A DNA stretch of 64,000 bases from Sandaracinaceae bacterium (GCA_020633195.1 JACKEC010000015.1:744001-808000), one strand, 5' to 3'. Shown: positions 35,861 through 44,517, counted from the first letter of the stretch. The notes: generated by a model from the sequence alone, not told the origin. A program made the numbers and translations.

Positions 35861-36343
35861 CTATCGCTGGGCTCCAGACCACCGCTCGAGCGCGGGGCGC
35901 TCGGCGTCGCGGTCGACCATCAGCCACAGGTCGCCTCGGTCGTCGAGCGCGGCCGCGAAGATCCCCGTATCGGGGGTCGACCCGTCCTCATCACGTCGGA
36001 AGACGTGCTCTCTACCCGCGTACTCGTACTGGTACCAACGGGAGGTCTCGACCGTCCAACGGCGCAACGTCGCGCACCACCGCGATCGAATGGGTTCCAC
36101 GCCGATCGCGAGGGGCCCCTCCCGACGCGCCCTCGGCGGGACCATCGTCGGCCTCAGAGATCGCAGTCGAGGGTCGCCCTGCAGGAAGCAGTCCATCCCG
36201 CCCATGCTCTCGATGCACGGAGCGTGGTCGATGTGCACATCGAGTCGGGGCACGCGAGCGTGTCCGACGCGCACCAGGAGGGTGCCCCCTGGCTCGGCAC
36301 CTTCGCCACCTACCTGGTCGCGCGGTAGACAACCCGCACGCAC
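35861..36343 (-). CDS. Hypothetical protein, start uncertain
   Basis: Up to 160 aa. The stretch HIDHAPCIESMGGMDCFLQGDPRL through WYQYEYAGREHVFRRDEDGS and DRGDLWLMVDRDAERPALERW reads as real protein with strong GC at third positions. The likely start is a GTG at 36343, abutting the divergent gene at 36344, or a later in-frame GTG. No signal peptide or known domain. Confidence 0.5.
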   Translation of the reverse strand: MRAGCLPRDQVGGEGAEPGGTLLVRVGHARVPRLDVHIDHAPCIESMGGMDCFLQGDPRLRSLRPTMVPPRARREGPLAIGVEPIRSRWCATLRRWTVETSRWYQYEYAGREHVFRRDEDGSTPDTGIFAAALDDRGDLWLMVDRDAERPALERWSGAQR

Positions 36344-36853
36344 ATGGCGGTGCCCAGGAAGAAGAAGCCGAAGCGACGCGCGAAGCCGTCGGTGACCGTC
36401 GACGACTTCCGCGACGATCCCATGTACCCGCGGGTGGTCCGCGCCACCGCGCACCTCTTGGCGAAGGGCAAGGTCGTCGCGCCCGTGGACGTCATCGTCC
36501 ACATGGGCGTCTTGCAACCGAAGCGCCTCGAAGAGTGGCGCCGCGGCAGCGTCCCCTACCTGGAGAGGGTGATCGACAAGAACCTCTCCAGCCTGTCGAG
36601 GCTGCTGCGGATCCTGCGTTTCCACGCTCACGACATGAACCTCCAGCCCTCTCTCACCGCGTACACGAGGTCGGGCAAGGGCCCCAAGCAGCCCCTTCGC
36701 TTCACCAAGACCGGCGACCCCCAACTCGAGCGCGCCTACGCGACGCACCTCGTGTGGCCGGGCAAGGGTCCGTTCCACGCGCCGCGGAGTCAGAGCGAAG
36801 GGGAGGCGGGTCGCGGGGAGCGCTCCGAGGGAGCTCTCGACGACGAGGGGTGA
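36344..36853 (+). CDS. Hypothetical protein with basic N-terminus
   Basis: A 169-aa protein starting MAVPRKKKPKRRAKPSVTVDDF. The middle (VVRATAHLLAKGKVVAPVDVIVHMGVLQPKRLEEWRRGSVPYLERVI) looks like a helix-turn-helix-containing domain seen in uncharacterised bacterial proteins; the C-terminus is disordered and charged. Probably cytosolic and perhaps nucleic-acid binding. Confidence 0.65.
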   Translation: MAVPRKKKPKRRAKPSVTVDDFRDDPMYPRVVRATAHLLAKGKVVAPVDVIVHMGVLQPKRLEEWRRGSVPYLERVIDKNLSSLSRLLRILRFHAHDMNLQPSLTAYTRSGKGPKQPLRFTKTGDPQLERAYATHLVWPGKGPFHAPRSQSEGEAGRGERSEGALDDEG

Positions 36854-37446
36854 GGATTCGGCCGCCCTCGGCTCGCACGTGGGCCGCTCGTGGTGCGAGC
36901 TCGCCGCCGCGTGGAGCGGGGCCAACATCCTCCCCGCTCGTCGCTCTTTCTTCTGAGTGCATCGACCAATTCCTGTTGCCCAGACGCCGCAGCCATCGCG
37001 ATCCTCAGCTCATCGAGGCCGGGGCGGTCCCGACGCGAGGGCACGTGCGCGAGCCTACCGAGATGGCGTCGATGCCCCTGGTCTCACGTCACGAGCACTG
37101 CGCCAGCAGCCCAGCGGGCACGAGGGACTGGACGAAGCGGCCCGGCTCGACGAGGTCGAAGGCCGCCTTGGGCGAGCTCGCGTGGAGCAGCTCGCCGAAG
37201 TCCGCGTCGAGTCCCCGCGTAAGGCGACACGGCTCCTCCGCCTGGGGAGGAAACGCTCATCCCTCACATGGGCTGGGCGGAGCTCGTTCGACCTCGAGGT
37301 CGGACGCTCGCCACCCGTGCCTCGCCGTGTGGCGCCGACGGCAGCCAGGCGCCCTCTGGTCGCCCCCGCGCTTCGGACTGCGGGGCGTCGTGGACGGGGG
37401 CCCCGGGGAGGCGCCTCGATCGAGCTCCTGATACCCTGCGGTCATC
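36854..37446. other. Intergenic region with only a gene remnant
   Basis: No complete gene is supportable; frames on both strands are compositionally poor. The one coding-like stretch is the minus-strand remnant annotated at 37089-37255. Confidence 0.5.
37089..37255 (-). pseudogene. Possible C-terminal gene remnant
   Basis: The minus strand reads RGLDADFGELLHASSPKAAF then VEPGRFVQSLVPAGLLAQCS-stop with coding-like codon use, but a stop precedes it and no start codon is available. Family not recognised. Confidence 0.35.
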
Positions 37447-38274
37447 GTGAGCGCTGCCCTTCGTATCGAGAGCCTGTCGACGCTCGCTCGGAACGACGCC
37501 GAGCTGCAGCCCCGCTATCTCGGTTTCCTCGCCGACCTAGGTGACGTGAGCGCTTCGCACGGCGTGCCCGAGCTGCTCGACGATGCGGCCCTCCTGCTGG
37601 AGCTGGCGGTGCTCGGGGTACACGTGCACGAGCTCGCCGCCGAGCTCGGCTGTGAGACCTGGGAGCAGCTCGACGCGCATGAGGGCTTCGCCGATGCCCT
37701 TGCGCAACGTCTCCCGTTCGACATCGAAGACGTCCGGCAACATCTGCTCGACACATCCGAGCTCTCACGAGTGGCGGCGGAGGCTCCCCGAGGCCGCCTG
37801 TTCCCCGAGGCCGCGGTCGTGGCTTCAGCATCCAGCATCACGGGCAGCTGTCCCATCGAGCAGCTCGAGAAGGCGGCCGCCGAGCTCGGGACGCCCGAGC
37901 GCGGTCACCGTTGCCGCGTGGCCTACGACGCGCTTCGGGCCTATCTGGCTCGGCATCACGACGACCGCCTGCGTATCCTCGGCCGTGTTTACGCCGAAGG
38001 CGGGATGACCGTCGAAGAGGTCGCTCGCGTCATGCGGATCGCCACCGAAGACGCCGCGGCGCTGCTTCAGGAGCATGGCCTCGCGCGCCCGCTCGAGGTG
38101 GCTCGCCTCGACGAGGAAGAGCGCGCTGCCATCTTCGCGAAGATGCGCGTGGACCGCCTCGCACGTGCGGGTGAGCCGACGTCTCCCGACGAGGAAGACG
38201 CTCGTCGAGACGCCATCGCGTCCTCTCGGATCGAGGACGTCGATGCTCGACCCTGGCTCCGCCGCGCGCGGTGA
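37447..38274 (+). CDS. Putative HTH protein paired with Fic (antitoxin candidate)
   Basis: A 275-aa protein with GTG start, all-helical. RILGRVYAEGGMTVEEVARVMRIATEDAAALLQEHGL looks like a helix-turn-helix; EQLDAHEGFADALAQRLPF and LLDTSELSRVA are further helices. Its stop overlaps the start of the fic gene (GTGA at 38271), so the two are translationally coupled, as in antitoxin-first modules. I do not recognise the family; the antitoxin role is inferred from context. Confidence 0.6.
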   Translation: MSAALRIESLSTLARNDAELQPRYLGFLADLGDVSASHGVPELLDDAALLLELAVLGVHVHELAAELGCETWEQLDAHEGFADALAQRLPFDIEDVRQHLLDTSELSRVAAEAPRGRLFPEAAVVASASSITGSCPIEQLEKAAAELGTPERGHRCRVAYDALRAYLARHHDDRLRILGRVYAEGGMTVEEVARVMRIATEDAAALLQEHGLARPLEVARLDEEERAAIFAKMRVDRLARAGEPTSPDEEDARRDAIASSRIEDVDARPWLRRAR

Positions 38275-38847
38275 CCGGGACGCCACACGACCCCGTTCGT
38301 ACCGTTCTCGGACGCGGAGGATCGCAGGCTCGCCGAGAACCTCTTCCGAATCGCGGTCGCTGTCCGGGAGGGGGCCTACTCACAGCAGGCCCTCGGGATC
38401 GAGCTCGTCTGCCAGGTCCACCGCGCTCTCTTCGATGGAGTCCGTTCCCACGCGGGACGCACGCGCGGCCCCGGCTTCGGGCAGGAACACCTGGTGTTCG
38501 GTCCGAACCAATCGGTTCATCGGCGTGACGTCGCGCGAGAGCTCGAGCGGGTCTTCACTCGAGCGTGTCAGAGCCTTCGCTCTTGCGAGGAGCACCCGAA
38601 CGACCCGCGCTACGAGGAGGCGGCGTTCCACCTTGCCGTATGGATCCACGCGGAAGTCGTGCGGATTCACCCGTTCGAGGACGGGAACGGTCGGACGAGC
38701 CGCGCGTTGATGAACGTCGTGCTGCACCGCTTGCGGCTGCGTCCCATCGCGGTGGGCGCCATCGAGCAGGAGTACAACGCGGCGCTGAATCACTACTTCG
38801 CGCACCGGGACCTCCAGCCGCTCGTCGACCTGCTGCTCCGCGGCTGA
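38271..38847 (+). pseudogene. Fic-domain protein, frame broken near the start
   Basis: The Fic core HPFEDGNGRTSR is intact, with the upstream helices (VHRALFDGVRSHAGRTRG, FHLAVWIHAEVVRI). However, the main frame has no start codon after the preceding stop until a GTG at 38494, which would remove the N-terminal half. The GTG at 38271 begins MTGTPHD in another frame; deleting one C from the CCCC at 38291-38294 joins it to PFVPFSDAEDRRLAENLFRI and gives an intact Fic protein of about 190 aa. It is either a frameshift mutation or a homopolymer sequencing error. Fic proteins AMPylate targets and act as toxins. Confidence 0.75.
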
Positions 38848-39012
38848 GAACGCGACGACAGGCACCACCACGTCGTGGCTCAGCGGCCAAGAAGCTCATC
38901 CTGGCCGCGCTGGGGCTTCCGAGCTGGACGTGCGTCGTCTCGCCGAGCGCCTGTTGGGCAGCATCCCTTCGAGGCTGCCGCCGAGATCCGAGCCGAGGGA
39001 GCGAAGACGCGA

Positions 39013-39038
39013 AAGGCCGGCCCGAATGGGCCGGCCTT
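39013..39038 (-). terminator. Perfect hairpin terminator after the tRNA-Leu fragment
   Basis: AAGGCCGGCCC, loop GAAT, GGGCCGGCCTT: an 11-bp perfect stem directly 3' of the tRNA fragment on the minus strand, followed by TTTCGCG. This looks like the original tRNA terminator. Confidence 0.8.
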
Positions 39039-39040
39039 GA

Positions 39041-39092
39041 TGCGGAAGAGAGGACTCGAACCTCCACAGGGTTTCCCCCACTAGATCCTTAG
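39041..39092 (-). pseudogene. 3' fragment of tRNA-Leu (attachment scar)
   Basis: The minus strand reads AGGATCTAG, the Leu-type long variable arm GTGGGGGAAACCCTGTGG, the T-arm GAGGTTCGAGTCCTC and the acceptor end TCTTCCGCA. The 5' half is absent: the expected GCGGAAG acceptor strand and D-arm do not occur in the next 150 bp, and the sequence before the anticodon loop (CGCCTGT) cannot pair with TCTAG. This pattern arises when an element integrates at a tRNA gene and leaves its 3' end behind, or from a deletion. Confidence 0.75.
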
Positions 39093-39121
39093 ACAGGCGA
39101 GTTGCCCTCATAGGGCGGGAT

Positions 39122-39337
39122 TTGTGGGCAAAACGGGGGTCCGGAGAGGTCGCTGAGGGACACCAAGACCCCCTTTCGGGACACCGTGTCCCACTCACGG
39201 ACGCCGCGCTGGCCTTGGTCGAGGCGGTGAGGAAGCGCGATCAGGCGACGCTTCACCGCCTGGCGTTGGACCTCGCCGAGGAGGTGGCGGAGCTGCTCGA
39301 GGCGAGCGTCGGTGAGGTGGTCCGGTCCATGTCGTGA
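39122..39337 (+). CDS. Small helical hypothetical protein
   Basis: Up to 71 aa from a TTG at 39122. The second half (DAALALVEAVRKRDQATLHR through LAEEVAELLEASVGEVVR) is clearly helical with coding-like composition; the first half is doubtful. The stop overlaps the GTG of the next gene (GTGA at 39334), suggesting coupling to the HEPN gene. Confidence 0.4.
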   Translation: MWAKRGSGEVAEGHQDPLSGHRVPLTDAALALVEAVRKRDQATLHRLALDLAEEVAELLEASVGEVVRSMS

Positions 39338-41913
39338 GCCGCACCGTCTTCGGCTCAAGATCGAGGACTGTGCGGCCCGACCGCTCCGCGGCATCACGCG
39401 CCTCCTTCAGACCCATGCGGAAGCGGAGCTACGCTACCCGCGTGGCGGATCCAGATGACATCGGTCCCGTCCAGAATTGGCTGCGCAGATGGAAGCGCAT
39501 CTTCGACAGCCGCGACCAGCTCGACCGTCTGACGCATCGACCCCGCACGGACCAACTCCTCCGCGACCTCGGTCGGCGCCTCGCCCGTCCAAGCAACCGC
39601 TTCGGAAAGACCACGGGATCGGGGCTCGATGCCGCGGTCGCGAAGGAGGCGGCCGCGCTCGCACCCCTCATCGCCTACGCCACTGCGAAGCTCGGGGACG
39701 ACCAGCTCTATACGGAGCTTCTGACCAGTGAGGGCGTTGACGTGGGCGCGCTAGCCGCCGAGCTCCGGAAGCCGCTCGATTCGCGCGACTCCTTCAGCCA
39801 CTTGCAGTGTCACCTCCAGGACCCTCGTCTGCAGCCCAAAGGAGTCGAAGCGGTCGCGCGTGTTGCGTGCCGCGCCGACCAAGAGGATCTCCGGCTGCTC
39901 GTCCAACTGGCGCTCGGCGAGCATCGAGCGGAGGAGCTCGCGCGGCTCCCGCGCGCCACCGTTGCGTCCGTGTCGTGGCGGCGTGCGTTCGAGTGTCTCG
40001 ATGCCGAAGCGATGCGCGACACCCCAGGCCCCGACCTGATCCTCGAGCTCGTCGCCTCTTTGATCTCCGACGCGCCCGCACGTCCGGGTCAAGACGATGG
40101 CCCGTGGCAGCTGGAGACGGCAGCGGAGCGCTACACGGACTCGGAGTTCACCGACCCGATGGGCCATGTCGCGTTCCAGCTCGTCCACGGGCTGGTCCGC
40201 GTGGAGTCGTCAGACGACCTCGACGGGGCACGGGCAGTGGTCTGCGAGTTCGTGCGCGTGTGCCTCGTCAACGTCCTCCATCGCCGTTCGCTGCGCGGTC
40301 TGGAGGTGTCGTCCGGAGTCGCCGACGCGCTGTGGGCAGCGCTAGATCGTCACGGGTGGTTCTCGGGGGTGTACCCACAGGAGGCGCAGTGGCGAACGCC
40401 TCTGTCAGGAGCCGTGTTCACCGCCCGCGAGGCGACCGTGCGTTTCGCGGCCGGAAAGGCAGCCGCCCTCGCGAGCCGAATGGTCGCAGATTCGGTAGCC
40501 CGGGTTCTCGCGGCCGCCTTCGCTGGTCGGGCTGTCGTCGAGCTGGCCTCGAGGTCGCTCCATGATCGTGTCCGCCCGGTCTGCAGGCCAGCCGTCGCTG
40601 TCGCCTGCAAGTGTCTGAGGCGTCTGGTTGCTGGTCATCTTGGTACCGAAGACCTGAGTGCGTTCGCGAACCAGTGGGCCACCGCCCTTGGGGCATGGAG
40701 CGCGAAGTCATCGGCCTCGAACTGGCAGATGACCCACGGACCCGGAATCGCGTCCGCGACGGATCTGATGGATGAGGTGAGGCGGGCGATAGTCGGCACC
40801 GAGGAGCTGCGGACCGTCGCCTGGCTCGTCCAAGGATTCGAACCGTCAGCGGAGCCCGTCGAGTTCGCGGGCATCACCTTCGCGGACCCGAGTCAGTACA
40901 ACTTCGGCCAAGGCACCTACCCATCAGTTGTCAGCCGCGGCGAACCAGTCCTTCTTGGACGCGTCACCGTCGACGCACGAACCACAGAGCAGGCCAGGGT
41001 GATCGGACGCGCGCGGCTCGAGCGAGCCCTGGACGCCATGGTCTTTGCGTCCACGGGCGACGAGGAGCGCGAAGGACTCGACCTTCGACTGCGCCTCGGA
41101 TCGACGATCATCGAGGAGCCCACGAGGGGAGGGTGGCATGGCCGATCGGATGAGGAACCGCGTGAGCCCCGACGGCGGGGCGCTCACGAGGTCGCGGCAA
41201 TCGCAGCGGCGCAGGAGGCTCTGCTGCGCAAGGCCGACGGGCCGCTGTCAGAGCTCGAGGGGCTCGTCGTGAACGCTCTTCCCTGGTACCGCAGAGCGCG
41301 ATGGGAGCAGGACCCGACGCGCCGGTTGCTCGCGTACTGGATCCTGATCGAGGGGGCTTTCGCAGCCCCCGACGGGCAGGCCTTCCAGGCCATCGCGCGA
41401 GCGGCGCGCCTCCACGTGACCTGGGAGAGCCTTCATGCCTTGCGCGGATTCGTCGCGACCGTCGCTCACTTCGAGCGCCTGCTCTCGCATGACGACCAGC
41501 TGGTGGCAGAAGCCGACTTGCTTCTCCCGGAGTGGCGTCTCCCGCGAACGTCGATGACCAACCCCGGATGTCTGGCGCGGCTCGCGGACCAGCTCAGCGA
41601 CGCCTCGTCCCTGGGCGCGCTCCCGAACGAAATCGAGGACCAGGTCGCCTTCTTTCTCGACGCAGGCGACGCCGTGCGCACGGACCTTCGTCACCGTCGC
41701 TGGGAAGCCGAGATCATCTTGGACCGTGCGCGCGACCATCGGAACAAGATCGTCCATGAGTCCCAGCTCGTCGGTGGTGAAGACCTGCTCCTCGCGGTCC
41801 AGCTCGAACAGATCGCCGAGGACCTCCTCCGCAAGCTGGTGGTCGGGGTGCTCCGGCCAGCTCCAGCCGAGACGCTCGCCGATCTGCTCGAGTGGTGGGA
41901 CGCCCCGTTCTAG
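39334..41913 (+). CDS. Large HEPN-domain protein, candidate defence RNase
   Basis: 859 aa from GTG 39334, chosen for the GTGA overlap; ATG 39415 or GTG 39442 are plausible later starts because the first 30 residues look weak. The long helical N-terminal and middle parts have no recognised domain. The C-terminal 230 residues form an ApeA-like HEPN module: LLAYWILIEGAF, RAARLHVTWESLHALRGFV, and ARDHRNKIVHES near residue 803, which contains the HEPN catalytic pattern R-x4-H. HEPN RNases of this size are common in anti-phage systems. It directly follows the tRNA-Leu scar, so it is probably imported. Confidence 0.7.
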   Translation: MSRTVFGSRSRTVRPDRSAASRASFRPMRKRSYATRVADPDDIGPVQNWLRRWKRIFDSRDQLDRLTHRPRTDQLLRDLGRRLARPSNRFGKTTGSGLDAAVAKEAAALAPLIAYATAKLGDDQLYTELLTSEGVDVGALAAELRKPLDSRDSFSHLQCHLQDPRLQPKGVEAVARVACRADQEDLRLLVQLALGEHRAEELARLPRATVASVSWRRAFECLDAEAMRDTPGPDLILELVASLISDAPARPGQDDGPWQLETAAERYTDSEFTDPMGHVAFQLVHGLVRVESSDDLDGARAVVCEFVRVCLVNVLHRRSLRGLEVSSGVADALWAALDRHGWFSGVYPQEAQWRTPLSGAVFTAREATVRFAAGKAAALASRMVADSVARVLAAAFAGRAVVELASRSLHDRVRPVCRPAVAVACKCLRRLVAGHLGTEDLSAFANQWATALGAWSAKSSASNWQMTHGPGIASATDLMDEVRRAIVGTEELRTVAWLVQGFEPSAEPVEFAGITFADPSQYNFGQGTYPSVVSRGEPVLLGRVTVDARTTEQARVIGRARLERALDAMVFASTGDEEREGLDLRLRLGSTIIEEPTRGGWHGRSDEEPREPRRRGAHEVAAIAAAQEALLRKADGPLSELEGLVVNALPWYRRARWEQDPTRRLLAYWILIEGAFAAPDGQAFQAIARAARLHVTWESLHALRGFVATVAHFERLLSHDDQLVAEADLLLPEWRLPRTSMTNPGCLARLADQLSDASSLGALPNEIEDQVAFFLDAGDAVRTDLRHRRWEAEIILDRARDHRNKIVHESQLVGGEDLLLAVQLEQIAEDLLRKLVVGVLRPAPAETLADLLEWWDAPF

Positions 41914-42468
41914 GGCCAGGGTGCTTCGCTCTTGCGGGCGCCGACGGGCCGGTCGGGCCGAGCATGGTCCTCCAGGGGCCGGGGATCGGGCGCAACGCGA
42001 CGCGGGTGGCCGCGGGTGCGGCCAGCGGGTGCGCGGAGTGGCGCGAGACCCGCGCAGCCGCGCGTGCTACCGCGCCGAGCCGCGAAGGGGCGCGCACCGC
42101 CTCGAGACTCGGCGGGTGTCGCTCCCGCCGGCGCGCCCATGAGCGGCATGGGGGCGATGTGGGGCGCGCGAGAGGCTCACCGAGCCTCCACGGACCGTCT
42201 CCGTGCCCCGCACCCGGGGGGGGCGGGGGGGGGCAGGACCTCGATTTCGACAACGGCCTCGGCAACGCCACCGGCAACGGGGAAGCAACGGGCGCAGAGC
42301 GGGGCTGTGAGTGGCTCGATAAGAGCCACCGTCGTCGCCGCCGCCGTCCTTTAGCCAGTCCATCGACGAGATCGACACGGCGTGGTCCGCGCCCTCGTTG
42401 TCCGGTGCGTGCCTCGCCGAGCGCGTGCGCTCACCCGACGCTCGTCGCACGTCCAACCGGTCAAGGTT
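41914..42468. other. Gene-free region with G-tracts
   Basis: 555 bp without a supportable gene. It contains two runs of eight or more G around 42217-42235, which are assembly-prone, and short unconvincing frames on both strands. Confidence 0.5.
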
Positions 42469-43137
42469 TCACGAGGCCTCCAGGAAGCGCGGTGCGAGTA
42501 CGGTCTTCTCAAGATGGACGTGCGCGAGGATGCCCGTCTCGAGCGCCGCGAGCCCGGCGAACAGCGTTTGGTAGCTGCGACATGCACCTTGTGGCGCCTC
42601 GTAGTGGCAGGTCAGGTCCCGCAGCCGTCGCAGCGCAGCGCCGACGACATGCTGCTCGTCGAGCACCGTCGCGAGCTCCGCCGCGGCGTCCTTCGCGCGC
42701 CCGGATTCGAGGGCCGGAAAGAGCTGCGTCTCCTCCCGCTCGAGGCGCAGCTCGAGGGCGAGTCGGAGCAGCGCCACCTCCGCCGCGATCTCGCGCAGGT
42801 TCCCTTGCGTCGCACCGTGCACCCGCGCCACGTTGGCGGCGAGCCGGTCCAGGAAGGGGAGCGCCTGCCGCAAGTAGGCGTGATGGGTGCGCTCGATGTG
42901 GGCGATCAGCGCCGCGGTGGAGAGGCCCCGTGGATCGGCTGGCACGGGTCCGCGCGATCGGATGGCGTGTTCGAGCGCGTGCGTGAGCTCGTCGAGGTCG
43001 ACGCTGTGCTCTTCGCACGCTCGAGCGAGCGAACGCCCGCCTCCGAAGCAGAAGTCGATGCGATGGCGTCGCAGGACGGCGGCGCACTCGGCGTGCTCGG
43101 ACACGAGGTCGGCGATGCTTCGATTCGGATCCAACAT
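42469..43137 (-). CDS. RIC-type di-iron Fe-S cluster repair protein (intact copy)
   Basis: 222 aa from ATG 43137 (GGAGG five bases upstream). The ScdA N-terminal domain LVSEHAECAAVLRRHRIDFCFGGGRSLARACEE is followed by the hemerythrin-like domain with HIERTHHAYLRQALPFL, EREETQLFP, LDEQHVVG and C-terminal HVHLEKTVLAPRF. These provide the His/Glu di-iron ligands. Such proteins (YtfE/ScdA/NorA) repair Fe-S clusters damaged by nitric oxide or peroxide. One position that is usually His near ALELRL appears substituted, so the iron site may differ. It lies 117 bp from a second, disrupted RIC gene. Confidence 0.85.
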   Translation of the reverse strand: MLDPNRSIADLVSEHAECAAVLRRHRIDFCFGGGRSLARACEEHSVDLDELTHALEHAIRSRGPVPADPRGLSTAALIAHIERTHHAYLRQALPFLDRLAANVARVHGATQGNLREIAAEVALLRLALELRLEREETQLFPALESGRAKDAAAELATVLDEQHVVGAALRRLRDLTCHYEAPQGACRSYQTLFAGLAALETGILAHVHLEKTVLAPRFLEAS

Positions 43138-43254
43138 GGGTGCCTCCAGACTTCGCTCGTGCGCCCCCCGGTCCACACCGCCGCGGTCGAGCTCACCGAA
43201 CCGGATTTCGGGGTTGAACCGACCCGGACTGATCTCCGATCGACGTGTCTTGCG

Positions 43255-43932
43255 TCACGACGGCGAGGCCCGGCCACCGAGCCTCGAGAACAGCAGGTGG
43301 TTCTCGATGAGGATGTGTTCGTGGAGCTCCTTCTCGAGATCCGCGAGGCCGAGGTAGAGCGCTCGCCACGAGTTGCAGGCCCCCGCCGGCGGGTCGAAGT
43401 CGTGAGCCACCGCGCGGAGGTCCTCGAAGCGCTCGCCGCGCTCAGCCCGCCCGAGCTCGTCGCGCACATCGAGCGTCGATACCATCAGCCGCTCCGGCCG
43501 GCGCTTCAGGATCTGCTCGCGCTCGCGCGGCGGGTGGAGAAACGGCACGGCGAGCGCTCGGATTGCCCTCACGGCCTCTCGGAGCTCCTCGAGCGCGGCG
43601 CGAGGGAGATCGATTCGCACCTCTCGAAGGAGGAGCAAGTCCTCTTCCCGGCAGCAGCGCGGGGGATGACGTTCGAGCTCGCCCAACCGGTCGCCATGAT
43701 GGAGCACGAGCACGAGGAGCACGGCCGCTTCCTCGAGGGGCGCGGGCTTGCTCCGATCGAGCGCCTCGAGCTCACCCAAGAGCCGATCGAGATCGACGCC
43801 GCGCGCGGCGCAAGCGTCGGCGAGGGTCTGTTGGCCACGGCAACAGAAGTCGAGCTTGTTCCGCCGCAGGATGCCGGCGGCGCCGGGGATCGCCGTCGCG
43901 ATGCTGGCCAGCGTCGTGTCGTTCGAGATCAT
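43255..43932 (-). pseudogene. RIC-type di-iron repair protein disrupted by internal inversion
   Basis: From ATG 43932 the minus strand encodes a good ScdA N-terminus (ILRRNKLDFCCRGQQTLADA) up to about residue 69 and a good RIC C-terminus (FDPPAGACNSWRALYLGLAD, HEHILIENHLLFSRLGG). The middle 100 codons do not resemble RIC. The missing hemerythrin core is encoded on the opposite strand in the same interval: ELVAHIERRYHQPL, DSHLSKEEQVLFP, MMEHEHEEHGRF. Re-inverting the segment gives PLEEA-LAALSPPELVAHIE and HGRFLE-DLRAVAHDFD in one continuous frame of about 225 aa. As assembled, the iron ligands are lost although the frame stays open. Confidence 0.85.
43422..43738. other. Inverted internal segment of the second RIC gene
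   Basis: Breakpoints lie within short imperfect inverted repeats: CCTCGAAGCG at 43422-43431 (plus) and CGCTTCCTCGAGG at 43726-43738, whose reverse complement is CCTCGAGGAAGCG. The enclosed roughly 300 bp read as hemerythrin core on the plus strand. It could be an invertible switch, a one-off inversion or an assembly artefact. Confidence 0.85.
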
Positions 43933-44055
43933 CGCTTCCACTCCTTCCACGCCTCGCGCGACGCGAGGCAACCGTCATCGTTGGATCGCCGCTTGCGGCG
44001 GGGCGCGTGAGTCCGAGCGAGCGCGTAGGCGGTCTTCCGTTGCACCTCCACGGCC

Positions 44056-44433
44056 TCAGCCCCCGCTCGCGGCGCAGCCGCCGCAGGTGCTCGACGCGGA
44101 CGGCAGCTCGAAGCGAAAACCCGCCCCGTGGAGCCCCTGGACGTAGTCGATCGTGGCCCCGTCGAGATAGACGGCGCTCATCATGTCGATGGCGAGCGTG
44201 ACGCCGCGGGAGGTGAGCCGGACATCGCCCGGCCGCGCCTCGTCGTCGAAGTAGAGGTCGAAACGGAACCCGGAGCAGCCCCCGCCCGCGATCGCCGCGC
44301 GCAGCACCTGGTCCTCGAGCCCCTCCTCCCGCTGCACGCGGCTGGCGACCTCGGCGGCCCGCTCCGTGAGCTGGAGCAGGCCGCGAGCGGTAGGGCTCGA
44401 CGCGGCGGCGCTCGTGTCTCCTAATACCGGCAT
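44056..44433 (-). CDS. IscA/ErpA-type Fe-S cluster carrier (HesB family)
   Basis: 125 aa from ATG 44433; in-frame ATGs farther upstream (44457) are alternatives. LTERAAEVASRVQREEG, AIAGGGCSGFRFDLYFDD and the C-terminal SSTCGGCAASGG supply the three conserved cysteines (C, then C..C). It delivers Fe-S clusters to apo-proteins. Next to two RIC genes and a ferredoxin it fits a cluster-repair function. Confidence 0.9.
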   Translation of the reverse strand: MPVLGDTSAAASSPTARGLLQLTERAAEVASRVQREEGLEDQVLRAAIAGGGCSGFRFDLYFDDEARPGDVRLTSRGVTLAIDMMSAVYLDGATIDYVQGLHGAGFRFELPSASSTCGGCAASGG

Positions 44434-44473
44434 CGTGAGTACCAGATATGTGTGCATCGGGTGATCGGGAACA

Positions 44474-44517
44474 CCCCCCCTGCTGCGCAACCTCACGCGA
44501 CGTGGCGCAGAGGGGGG
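44474..44517 (-). terminator. Hairpin downstream of the cytochrome c gene
   Basis: CCCCCCC-TGCTGCGC pairs with GCGCAG-AGGGGGG across a 16-nt loop, 18 bp after the cytochrome stop on the minus strand. No T-run follows; it probably separates it from the iscA-type gene. Confidence 0.5.

Noticed and set aside
36957..37544. Plus-strand frame across the gap before the antitoxin candidate
   Set aside because: No coding character at third positions, no domain, and it overlaps the start of the real gene at 37447.
39195..39416. Minus-strand frame opposite the start of the HEPN gene
   Set aside because: The first 30 residues look plausible, but the rest is Pro/Arg low complexity and conflicts with the GTGA-coupled plus-strand genes.
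42217..42235. Long G-tracts as a possible quadruplex or phase-variable tract
   Set aside because: No gene or promoter nearby can be tied to them; likely incidental or assembly-affected.
42382..44010. 542-codon plus-strand frame through both RIC genes
   Set aside because: Mostly antisense; only the part within about 43432-43737 has real protein similarity, explained by the inverted segment.
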